64,000 bases of DNA. Source: JABDMH01 sp965223105. GTDB lineage: Bacteria > Bacteroidota > Bacteroidia > Chitinophagales > Saprospiraceae. Positions 8,193 through 16,538 of this stretch are shown here, in pieces; positions within the stretch are counted from its first letter, which is position 1; the number at the start of each line of letters is the position of its first letter. Where the stretch lies: assembly GCA_965223105.1 (NCBI GenBank), contig OZ244987.1, forward strand, positions 1,922,001 through 1,986,000, written 5' to 3'. Below the pieces are notes generated by a model. The model saw nothing but the letters and a program-made list of their open reading frames with translations. It was not told the origin of the DNA and made no database searches. Made by a program: the position numbers and the translations under genes.

Positions 8193-9251
8193 TCATTTTG
8201 GCAAGCCCTGTATGATTACATTGCCGGTACCATTCGGAAGACATGGATACGAGAAGGCGTCAACCCGGTAATCCTCGTCATCGATCAGTGAATAAAAAGA
8301 ATTAATGTACGCCATAATATCGTCACGGTTTTTTCGATTCAGGTAAGGAAAATCGTTGACAAATTGCAGGATGACTGATTTGACATTAGAAAATTTTTCA
8401 AGAGTCTCATCCAGTTCTGAAAGTTGGTCCAGACAAAATCCTCGATAGCGTCGTGTCCGTACATCCCGGAGGTTTAGTGCTTCTGCAGGTTTGGCATAAG
8501 GTGCATTTACCAGACCTGCGTGATCAAAGTCGTAAGGTACGGGTATGGGCAGCGGTTTTTCCTCAGTCACTAGGAGCTTGATATTGTGACGGTACTCAGT
8601 TGACCAATCGGTGTTGCCAATCATGAACTGGAATACCGACATGCAGAGATATTCTGCGCGGCTAAGCTTATTTCCTCTAAGCTTATCTCTTTTGAAAAGT
8701 TTGGCTTGGTTCCGTGACGCCATGGCTTTATCCTCTTCAATGACAAAGCCCATAAAGGGACCATGTGTTTTTTCCCTCTGATTTTCAATGAAAGTAATTT
8801 CTACCAGGCGCACTCGAAAACTATAATTGGAAATGAGATTGAATATCTTGTAAACCACGTACTCCCTCATGACCAAGTCTTCTCCCTGACATGGCATGAC
8901 CAGTTTGAGTTTGTCCTGGCCAGCAAAAATGGAATGCTCCGGAGTGTTGCGTTTGGCAAAATTTAGCAACAGGGGCGGATACCGGCAATTTCCTCTTTGA
9001 AGGCGGAAATGACCCCTGGTCCGGACCCGCAGAGGGACTTCTACAAGGCTATCTTGCTGATATATTAAGCTAAAGGGAAAATAGGTTGATTCTGATTTGC
9101 GATCTGCAAATAGTTGACGTACCTCTCCACGTAGTTTGATGTGTAGCAAACTGTCACTGGAAAAAAATGCGACAGAATCTGCTTGAGTTTGGGCCTGGAG
9201 ACCATAGCAAATCACAAAAAAAAGCAAAAATAACAGGGGCAACTTTAACAT
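8193..9251 (-). CDS. Secreted CotH-like / atypical kinase-fold protein
   Basis: A 352-residue protein with a clear signal peptide (MLKLPLLFLLFFVICYGLQAQ). The body has features that recall CotH-type atypical protein kinases: a basic strand with RVRTRGHFRLQRGNCRYPPL, a helix with DLVMREYVVYKIFNLIS, then FQFMIGNTDWS with HNIKLL, and PVPYDFDHAGLV, where N/D of GNTDW and DFD could form the metal-binding pair. The assignment rests on these motifs only and is moderate. It converges on the response regulator with a 13-bp gap, so it is not part of that operon. A lipid- or surface-protein-modifying role is possible, but no substrate is indicated. Confidence 0.55.
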   Translation of the reverse strand: MLKLPLLFLLFFVICYGLQAQTQADSVAFFSSDSLLHIKLRGEVRQLFADRKSESTYFPFSLIYQQDSLVEVPLRVRTRGHFRLQRGNCRYPPLLLNFAKRNTPEHSIFAGQDKLKLVMPCQGEDLVMREYVVYKIFNLISNYSFRVRLVEITFIENQREKTHGPFMGFVIEEDKAMASRNQAKLFKRDKLRGNKLSRAEYLCMSVFQFMIGNTDWSTEYRHNIKLLVTEEKPLPIPVPYDFDHAGLVNAPYAKPAEALNLRDVRTRRYRGFCLDQLSELDETLEKFSNVKSVILQFVNDFPYLNRKNRDDIMAYINSFYSLIDDEDYRVDAFSYPCLPNGTGNVIIQGLPK

Positions 9252-9648
9252 GTGGCATCAATAACCTAAGTCCTGCAATGTACGTATTTCTAGCTCTGCT
9301 TTAAGGGTTTTGCATGGGTATGTGTCAATCCATGGAACTGCCTTCCCACAATGGCAAAATATACGCCTAGTTTCGTTTCTGTCGACGCTACTACCTTGAA
9401 GTTTCGTATTGGCTGGGTGAGTCAGCAATGAAATTCGATCTCGCAAAGATGATCTTAACCCTGTGTCGCATCCTTAATTGTCGTAGTCATAAAACCTGGT
9501 TATGGTTCCATCAAATGAAGGGTCATTCCTAGGTGGTGAATACAGGTTATTGATAGGGCCAGATGGAGACCATTTTTTAGTCTTAGAGAGACCTTTCAGA
9601 TGATTTAATGGGCAAGACCAGAAAAAATGTCATAATTTCCCAATTGCA

Positions 9649-10371
9649 ATGATCTTTCAGAGGTTTCTTTCGGTGTTAATGCTCTTTTTGTTGTCCAGTG
9701 TGCTTTGGGCACAAAGGCCTACTGTTGAAGATTTTACGATGTCCGGCGACACCTATTTAACTGAGGAGGGGTGTTTCCGGCTGACCGATGAACTCGATTA
9801 CTCTTCTGGTTCAATTTGGTATAAGAGACCCATCAATTTGCGAGATCCTTTTTCTATTCGCTTGTCAATCATGGTGGGATGCCAGGATGACTCTGGTGCC
9901 GATGGAATGGTGTTTGCGATGACGCCAAAGGCCAATCGGGTGGGATTTCGAGGTGAAGGTATAGGATTCTCCGGTTTGGTGCCTTCGGTGGGTGTAGAGA
10001 TTGATACTTGGCTCAATGAACACTTAAATGACCCTGTTGAAGATCACATCTCTGTCATGTTAAATGGTCGAGTGGGCCATTGGAATGACCTGGTAGGCCC
10101 TATAAAGATTGCCAATATAGAAGACTGTGAAAGACATGGTTTTTACGTGCACTGGAGACCAAACGAAAAGATTTTGCGCGTTGAAATTGATGGGAGTGAA
10201 GTCATTGCTGCTCGAATCGACTTGATCAATCAGGTCTTTGGTGGCAATCCTTTCGTATACTGGGGTGTCACTGCCGCGACTGGAAGATACAACAACATGC
10301 ACGAAGTCTGCTTTGATCGATTGGCCTACGAGTCTCCACATAAATCCTCCTCACTCGGCGCTCCAGATTGA
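9649..10371 (+). CDS. Secreted L-type (legume-like) lectin domain protein
   Basis: A 240-residue protein with a signal peptide (MIFQRFLSVLMLFLLSSVLWAQ) and a single concanavalin A-like L-type lectin domain. Diagnostic stretches are DDSGADGMVFAMT, GFSGLVPSVGVEIDTW and a following NEHLNDPVEDHIS, which together carry the Asp/Asn metal and carbohydrate ligands expected in this fold. There is no T9SS C-terminal domain. The last 11 codons (from HKSSSLGAPD) lie inside the 392-bp tandem repeat that starts at 10339. The original C-terminus may therefore have been replaced, or this end may have been the source of the duplication. The likely role is glycan binding at the cell surface. Confidence 0.8.
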   Translation: MIFQRFLSVLMLFLLSSVLWAQRPTVEDFTMSGDTYLTEEGCFRLTDELDYSSGSIWYKRPINLRDPFSIRLSIMVGCQDDSGADGMVFAMTPKANRVGFRGEGIGFSGLVPSVGVEIDTWLNEHLNDPVEDHISVMLNGRVGHWNDLVGPIKIANIEDCERHGFYVHWRPNEKILRVEIDGSEVIAARIDLINQVFGGNPFVYWGVTAATGRYNNMHEVCFDRLAYESPHKSSSLGAPD

Positions 10372-11092
10372 GTGATTGCAAATTGGATGCGACTGTAAAG
10401 TAGCATATCAGAAACTCATCTATATTTTGACGAACCATATCCCCCGCTGGCGGGGTGCAGGGGGTGGAACTCAGAGGTCCAAATCTACCTTATCTCTCTT
10501 TTCGGATACAAAATTCCTAGATGTAACTTTGGTTTCAGAGGATGATTTCCCATCATCCTTTGATTTGACCGGCTTTGATTTCAGGGGATGATAAAGATGG
10601 GGTGCCCTTTCTAAACTGCGATTCAGATAGGTGTCGCCCCTCTGGGGCTAGAAAGATATAGTACCTCCGGAGCTATATAGGTATCGCCCCTCTGGGGCTA
10701 GAAAGATATCGTTCCTCCGGAGCTACTCTACATAAATCCTCCTCGCTTGGCGCTCCAGATTGAGTGATTGCAAATTGGATGCGACTGCAAAGTAGCATAT
10801 CAGAAACTCGTCTTTATTTTGACGAACCTTATCCCCCGCTGGCGGGGGTGCAGGGGGTGGAACTCTGAGGTCCAATCCGGCCCTATCTCTCTTTTCGGAT
10901 GCAAAATTCCTAGATGCAACTTTGGTTTCAGAGGATGATTTCCCATCATCCTTTGAATTGACCAGCTTTGACTTCAGGGGATGATAAAGACGGGGTACCC
11001 TTTTCTAAACTGCGATTCAGATAGGTGTCGCCCCTCTGGGGCTAGAAAGATATCGTTCCTTTGGAGCTATATAGGTATCGCCCCGCTGGGGC
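10339..11092. repeat. Tandem duplication (period 392 bp) of hairpin-rich DNA
   Basis: The segment starting CATAAATCCTCCTC at 10339 recurs at 10731 with few differences. Each unit carries a CCCCCGCTGGCGGGG-type hairpin and two short hairpins of the form GCCCC-TCT-GGGGC, at 10636, 10686, 11030 and 11080; the last has the loop GCT. The first unit includes the final codons of the lectin gene. Open frames inside the units are not credible genes. These hairpins look like dispersed extragenic palindromes distinct from the array at 596-1310. Confidence 0.85.
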
Positions 11093-11661
11093 TAGAAATA
11101 ATTAATTCACTGAAAAGGATCGGAAAATTTTTCATCCTCGAGAAAATAGTGATCGGTCAAAGTATGTAGAAATGCGATCAAAGCAGATTAAGATTTATAT
11201 GATGGTCAAGATTTAGTGGTCGATACAATCCTGGATCTTTTAATCATATAAATCCTGTTCTGACTATTGTCTGAACATAATTATAAAGGTTCATAGGATA
11301 GACAAGATTATTGATGTGTGATCAGATGTTGATAACGCAGTTCGTCAGTAGTGGCTTGCAACAGAAGCGGTCTGAATTTGGATTCGTAGGATTACAAGAT
11401 TGCAGGATGCCAGCTCGCACCCCCCAACCCTAAAGGACCCCCTGACGGGGCTGGCAGGACTCCAAAGGGGGAGCCTGCCACGACACCTCATGGAAACAAA
11501 TTCCGAGCCGCAGGCGAGTTGAATTTGTAGAGGGTGACATCCCCATTAATGCCTACTCCTTTAAACATTTTCTCACTTCCCACTTTCTTGTCCCTCTAAG
11601 GAAGTACCTCCCCGTGCAACTGAAGTCATTATTCAGTAAAAAAAATAGGCCTGAATATTTT
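11093..11661. other. Non-coding gap with a G/C hairpin
   Basis: No gene was seen. A run of C-rich and G-rich sequence near 11410-11480 can form an imperfect hairpin (arms TGGCAGG and CCTGCCA around 11450-11478). It resembles the CCCCCAACCC/GGGGG repeats scattered through many Bacteroidota intergenic regions. The rest is A+T-rich spacer before the stop of the minus-strand gene. Confidence 0.5.
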
Positions 11662-12570
11662 TTACGGACAACCATCGAGTGTTATCTCCAGTACGGATCC
11701 CAAGTCAGCCGTGAAGTTATCCTGAAGTTCAGCGGTACCTCCCGTTTTCATGAAGACAACCGAACCATTTAAAATCGTCCCATCTGCGGTGATAGACTGG
11801 CTGGCTTCATAGGTGCCAGATGCAATTGTTCCGTCAAGATGAAGGTTTGGGGGGCATGGTGGTACCGTGTAGGTCACGGTCAGCAGTGGTTTATTTGAGC
11901 TGTCTTCTCTGGAGTTGAAACGGGATGCTGAGCTTGATGTGTTTTCAGAGATTCTTAGAATCCATCCAAAATTGGTACTGGAATTGCTGACCCAGGCCTG
12001 TACATCGGCGATCATGCTATTTGATGACCAGGTGTGAATGCCATGTGCGGTACCCATGTTGATCGACGCACTGGCTGTGGATTCGAAATCACCTCCATTC
12101 GTAGACCAATTCATGGTGTTGAAGAAACGGTGTTGCCAGGTAGCGTCTCCGGTGGTGGGACTTGCCCCATCGCCACCTCCCTGGCCAGCACCAGATCCAC
12201 CTCCGGCAAAGGAGGTGCCTTCACCCCAATCGGCCAGGAGTTTGTGAAGGCTTCCTGTGATAGAGCTGGCACCACCCTTGTTTTTATTTAATTTCAGGTT
12301 AACTGCGGTTATAGTTGCGTTGCTTGGAATGCCCGAAACATCAAATGATAGTAAAGCTCTTCGAATATCACCACCACCATTTCTGCCGGCGAAAAGATCA
12401 CCCAGGGCATTACTATTGGTGCTTTCATCGTAGATGGAATTATCCTTGTTGGGTGTCAGCATTACCGTGGTTTGATTAAAGCACCAAGTCGGTAGAGCGA
12501 GAGCGAGAAGTACTGGAAAAAATGAAGTAATTGTAGGTGTCATAGCCAGACTTTTTAGATTAGATGACAT
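11662..12570 (-). CDS. Secreted DNRLRE/CBM96-like domain protein
   Basis: A 302-residue exported protein. After the signal peptide (core SFFPVLLALALPTWCFNQ) comes a DNRLRE-type carbohydrate-binding domain, about residues 35-235, with DNSIYDESTNSNALGDLF, GRNGGGDIRRALLSFDVSG and NFGWILRISE with NSRED and PLLTVTYT. A shorter C-terminal beta domain follows (CPPNLHLDGTIASGTYEASQ to EITLDGC) and resembles the stalk-like 'coathanger' module of Bacteroidota surface proteins. A Met at residue 10 is an alternative start that gives a tighter signal peptide. A Gly/Ser-rich loop lies at about 130-150. The likely role is polysaccharide binding; there is no catalytic motif. Confidence 0.72.
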   Translation of the reverse strand: MSSNLKSLAMTPTITSFFPVLLALALPTWCFNQTTVMLTPNKDNSIYDESTNSNALGDLFAGRNGGGDIRRALLSFDVSGIPSNATITAVNLKLNKNKGGASSITGSLHKLLADWGEGTSFAGGGSGAGQGGGDGASPTTGDATWQHRFFNTMNWSTNGGDFESTASASINMGTAHGIHTWSSNSMIADVQAWVSNSSTNFGWILRISENTSSSASRFNSREDSSNKPLLTVTYTVPPCPPNLHLDGTIASGTYEASQSITADGTILNGSVVFMKTGGTAELQDNFTADLGSVLEITLDGCP

Positions 12571-12700
12571 CCTTAGATATTAGTTACAATGGGTCGCGGG
12601 TGCAGGATTTCTTTACCCATTCGGTATGCTTACCTTCCGTAATGGCACTATTGGAGATTTTTCACATACTTTTGTTCTTCAGACGACAAAGTATAATCTG

Positions 12701-14116
12701 ATGAATCGACGTGAATCCTTAAAAGCAATCGGTGCATTTTCCATTGTGCCACGGTTTGTTTTGGGTCGAGGTTATATTCCACCCAGTGATAAATTGAATA
12801 TTGCTGCAATTGGAGTAGGAGGGAAGGGGGCCGTAAATATTGCCAATTCTTACAATCAAGGGACCGACAACATAGTAGCCCTTTGTGATGTCGATGACCG
12901 CATGGCGGTTAATGCCCGGAAGCAGTTTTCGGCGGCAAATTATTACCGGGATTATAGCAAGATGTTGGAAGTTGAGGGAGATCGTATCGATGCAATCCTG
13001 GTAAGTACTCCAGATCACATGCATGCCGTTCAAGCCTTGGCTGCCATGAGGGCGGGTAAGCATGTCTATTGTGAAAAGCCGCTGACCCATGACATTTATG
13101 AAGCTAGGATTTTAACCCAGGCTGCTGAAAAGTACCGGGTAGTAACACAAATGGGAAATCAAGGCAGCAGTGGTGACAGCACTCGTTACATTGAAAGTTG
13201 GATTCAAGATGGTTTGATAGGACAAGTGCACACCGTACATGTTTGGACCAATCGTCCTGTCTGGCCACAGGGCATTTCTCGCCCTGAAGAAAAGCATACT
13301 ATTCCCGATGAAGTAGATTGGGAGCTATGGTTGGGAACCGCTCCTTTTCGTCCATATAATTCCATCTACATACCGGCCAATTGGCGAGGTTGGGTTGATT
13401 TTGGAACCGGTGCCTTGGGCGATATGGGCTGTCATTTCCTGGATGTACCATTTCGGGCCCTAAAATTGCGATACCCTATCTCAGCTTATTGCAGTGTTGT
13501 GGGTAAATGGGCAGGTTTTTTTGAAGAAGACAACTCTATGGATAGTTATCCGTCTGCGACGAAGATCCATATAAGGTTTCCTTCCAGGCAGGGGCTACCA
13601 CCCGTACAAGTCAATTGGTATGATGGTGGTATCCAGCCGGAACGTCCCAAGGAACTGCTTCCTGATGAACCGATGGGCGAAATCGATGGAGGAATCTTAT
13701 TTGAGGGTACTCAAGGCAAGTTGATGGCAGGTCTTTTTGGTCAGAATCCGACCGTCTTACCAACCGCCAAGATGAAGTACATCTCCAAACCGCAGCCCGC
13801 TAAACCCTTGGTTGGAGGTGGTGAAGATGGTCATCAGCAACAATGGGTAAAAGCTTGTAAGAAAGGCTACGGTGCCGTCACGAGCTCTCCATTTAGCGAA
13901 GCCGGTCCCTTGACCGAAACTGTTTTGATGGGTAATCTAGCTGTTTTGAGTTACAATTATGCCGAACGTAAAGAGGGATTTTGGAAGTGGGACTACCCTG
14001 GTCGTAAGGAACTACTATGGGACGGTGAGAGCATGCGAGTCACAAATTTTGAACCTGCTAACCAATTTGTAAGAAGGCAATACCGGGGCAACTGGAATCT
14101 TGAGTTGAAAGATTAA
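12701..14116 (+). CDS. Gfo/Idh/MocA-family oxidoreductase with Tat-like signal
   Basis: The ATG at 12701 is preferred over the upstream start at 12626 because it places MNRRESLKAIGAFSIVPR, a twin-arginine-type signal, at the very N-terminus. A Rossmann fold follows: IAAIGVGGKGAVNIA binds the dinucleotide, ALCDVDD is the acidic end of the second strand, and GKHVYCEKPLTHD carries the conserved EKP lysine. The C-terminal half (from about 150) has the family's beta-sheet domain with DWELWLGTAPFRPY, GTGALGDMGCHFLD and a Trp-rich end. About 471 residues suits the large secreted members, which often act on sugars or inositols. It converges on the sugar isomerase-like gene with a 4-bp overlap of stop codons. 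The substrate is unknown. Confidence 0.88.
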   Translation: MNRRESLKAIGAFSIVPRFVLGRGYIPPSDKLNIAAIGVGGKGAVNIANSYNQGTDNIVALCDVDDRMAVNARKQFSAANYYRDYSKMLEVEGDRIDAILVSTPDHMHAVQALAAMRAGKHVYCEKPLTHDIYEARILTQAAEKYRVVTQMGNQGSSGDSTRYIESWIQDGLIGQVHTVHVWTNRPVWPQGISRPEEKHTIPDEVDWELWLGTAPFRPYNSIYIPANWRGWVDFGTGALGDMGCHFLDVPFRALKLRYPISAYCSVVGKWAGFFEEDNSMDSYPSATKIHIRFPSRQGLPPVQVNWYDGGIQPERPKELLPDEPMGEIDGGILFEGTQGKLMAGLFGQNPTVLPTAKMKYISKPQPAKPLVGGGEDGHQQQWVKACKKGYGAVTSSPFSEAGPLTETVLMGNLAVLSYNYAERKEGFWKWDYPGRKELLWDGESMRVTNFEPANQFVRRQYRGNWNLELKD

Positions 14117-14952
14117 TCCAACAGCTTCATTAATCCCCGAGCATAGCCCACACACTCGGCCAAACCGGGAACGGGATCATCTTCGTCCTTTTCAAATTCT
14201 ATCGCCATGACCCCCTCGTAATTGATGCTGGAAAGTGCCTTGAACACCGAAGGGAAATCAATGATCCCCCGGCCAAATTCCACCGATTTACCTTCTGCCT
14301 GTGCCTTATCGACGTCCTTTAGATGGATATCATACAGGCGATCCTGGTATTTGAGAATCATTTCGACTGGATCTTCATTGATACGTACTACATGACCGAT
14401 ATCAATACAAAAACCCACTCTGCTGTCTAAGTCTTTCACTTTATCGTAGACGTCATTGCAGCTCGAATATAAAAGGTCACCCGGTCCGTGATTGTGGATG
14501 GCCACTTTAATTCCTGTCTGTTTGACCAATTGCTCCACTTGCGGTAGGAGCTCATGATTGGGAACACCTATGATGACCTTCAAGCCTGCAGCTCTTGCAT
14601 AGTCAAAAGCCTTTTGGACTTCAGCGGCCGATTTCATATATATTACTCCTGCACCATATAATTCTATGCCCCGTTGTTCTATCTGATTGTGAATTTCCCC
14701 TAAGGTGTCATGGCCTGCATCTAGTGGCATGTGCATACTTTTCAAAGCCAGGTATGTCAAGTCCAATCTGGCAGTGGTCTCGATGGTCTGATCAAGTGAA
14801 AGCGTACGCAAGGTGTAAGAAGCAAGACCCAATTTGAGGGGTGATTTACCTGATTCGTTTCTCCACCCTGAGGAAGAGTAAATTGCAGGAATGCTACTGC
14901 CGATACCAGCAGCTGCCATAATCTCAATAAAATCTCTTCTTGATGGTTTCAT
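14113..14952 (-). CDS. Sugar phosphate isomerase/epimerase-like TIM-barrel protein with Tat signal
   Basis: A 279-residue protein of the AP endonuclease 2 / xylose-isomerase-like TIM-barrel family. The N-terminus MKPSRRDFIEIMAAAGIGSS is a twin-arginine signal, so it should be exported folded. Strand ends carry the expected metal and substrate residues: VAIHNHGPGD, GFCIDIGH, DIHLKDVD and VMAIEFE. Gene order with the Gfo/Idh/MocA enzyme is a frequent pairing in Bacteroidota and Planctomycetes catabolic loci, and the two may act on one sugar derivative. Here, however, they are convergent rather than in one operon. The exact reaction cannot be read. Confidence 0.85.
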   Translation of the reverse strand: MKPSRRDFIEIMAAAGIGSSIPAIYSSSGWRNESGKSPLKLGLASYTLRTLSLDQTIETTARLDLTYLALKSMHMPLDAGHDTLGEIHNQIEQRGIELYGAGVIYMKSAAEVQKAFDYARAAGLKVIIGVPNHELLPQVEQLVKQTGIKVAIHNHGPGDLLYSSCNDVYDKVKDLDSRVGFCIDIGHVVRINEDPVEMILKYQDRLYDIHLKDVDKAQAEGKSVEFGRGIIDFPSVFKALSSINYEGVMAIEFEKDEDDPVPGLAECVGYARGLMKLLD

Positions 14953-15052
14953 TTGTTAATCCATTTTAAAAATCCAGTACAGTATTTAGCTCATGGGTAA
15001 AAATAAATTGCGGTACCTTCCCAAGATTACCTGAAAAATCCACAGTTTCAGT

Positions 15053-16183
15053 CTAGTAAATAATCTCTTTTAATGCGTTTTCAAAATTACCGATGCTTCG
15101 TTCCAGGTTCTTTAATTTATCCAATCCAAATAAACCCAATCGAAAAGTTTGGAAGGGCTGAGGTTCGTCACATTTTAGGGGAACACCCTTAGCTATTTGG
15201 AGACCCTGTGCCTTAAACTTAGCTCCCGTATGTATGTCAATGTCATCCGTATAACACACCACAACTCCGGGAGCCTGGTAGCCTTCTCCGGCAACACTTT
15301 TAAAGCCATGCCCGGATAATTTTGTTCTTATGGTCTTACCAAGTTCCCACTGTTCTTCAGCAGCTGCATCCAAACCAAACTCGATGGTTTCAAAAACCAT
15401 ATCGCGAAATCTAGCAAGACCATCAGTGGGCATGGTGGCATGATAAGCGTGGCCACCTTCTAAGTACGCCTCCATGATTTGATACCACTTACCCAGGTCA
15501 CAGGCAAAACTCGAGCTTTGGCGTTCCCTGACTGCAGCCAGACCACGCTCATTCAATAGCACTATTCCTGCACAAGGAGACCCGCTCCATCCTTTTTGCG
15601 GCGCCGTTATCAAGACATCTACTTGACAGGCTTCCATATCAATCCATACAGCGCCCGAAGCTATGCAATCCAGGACGAATATACCACCGAAGCGATGTAC
15701 AGCAGCTCCGACCTTTTTGATATAGTCTTCAGGTAAGATCATGCCGGAAGCCGTTTCAACGTGTGGAGCAAATACAATATCCGGCTGGTAGGTCTCAATT
15801 TCAGCTAAGACATGATCAACAGGGCAGGGCATGAAAGCCGGTTGATTGCTGTCATCGATGGGTTGAGCCTTTAAAACCTTGCTCTCAGCAGGAATCGATC
15901 CCATATCAAAAATCTGCGTCCATCGATAACTAAACCAACCGTTGCGCAGAACCAGGCATCTCTTTCGTGTGGCAAGTTGACGCGCTACTGCTTCCATAGC
16001 GAAAGTGCCGCTACCAGGAACAATGATGCCGACTTCAGCATGGTAGACCTCACATAGACTGGAGTTGATGTCTTTCATCACTTGCTGAAAAGATCCGGAC
16101 ATATGATTTAATGCCCGATCGGTGTAAACCACAGAATATTCTAAGAGGCCATTGGGATCATTTTGTGGGAATATGGAGGACAT
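15053..16183 (-). CDS. Class V PLP-dependent aminotransferase
   Basis: The start at 16183 (MSSIFPQNDPNG) is preferred over the longer frame to 16330, whose extra 49 residues look like non-coding sequence (RSVCCTGSQI). The 376-residue protein is a fold-type I, class V aminotransferase of the alanine-glyoxylate/serine-pyruvate kind. IIVPGSGTFAMEAVARQL is the phosphate-cup region, FAPHVETASG a substrate-loop strand, GIFVLDCIASGAVWIDM the cofactor-binding Asp strand, and LITAPQKGWSGSP holds the Schiff-base lysine. The C-terminal small domain has FKSVAGEGYQAPG. It sits alone between the isomerase and a divergent permease. The amino donor is unknown. Confidence 0.85.
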   Translation of the reverse strand: MSSIFPQNDPNGLLEYSVVYTDRALNHMSGSFQQVMKDINSSLCEVYHAEVGIIVPGSGTFAMEAVARQLATRKRCLVLRNGWFSYRWTQIFDMGSIPAESKVLKAQPIDDSNQPAFMPCPVDHVLAEIETYQPDIVFAPHVETASGMILPEDYIKKVGAAVHRFGGIFVLDCIASGAVWIDMEACQVDVLITAPQKGWSGSPCAGIVLLNERGLAAVRERQSSSFACDLGKWYQIMEAYLEGGHAYHATMPTDGLARFRDMVFETIEFGLDAAAEEQWELGKTIRTKLSGHGFKSVAGEGYQAPGVVVCYTDDIDIHTGAKFKAQGLQIAKGVPLKCDEPQPFQTFRLGLFGLDKLKNLERSIGNFENALKEIIY

Positions 16184-16538
16184 GATGTGCTTTTTAAGTC
16201 GGTAATAATAAGAAAAGGCAGGCAGTTGAGGGTAATCACGAATCTGAGAACCCGTGCAGCAAACGCTTCTACTTTGGACATGCCATATTCGGTATTGATG
16301 GATTCCCCTCAAAATATCTACAGACTGCATTATTCCCTGGAAAATCCGCCCATATTTGTTGTTGTCACCGATGTTTTGATGCTATTAACATCAAAAAGTT
16401 CTTGGCTCTTGATTTCTCGATGCTTTTGTCTTACTTTCATTGACACCCTTACGCCGCATTTCTTTTTTTCAGCCTATCTCAATCGTTCTTGCTAAATATT
16501 CCTACCAATCATACTGGTTGGCTAATAAATGATGAAAG

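Noticed and set aside
12034..12291. Plus-strand frames within the DNRLRE-like gene
   Set aside because: They are antisense to a well-supported secreted protein and have no features of their own.
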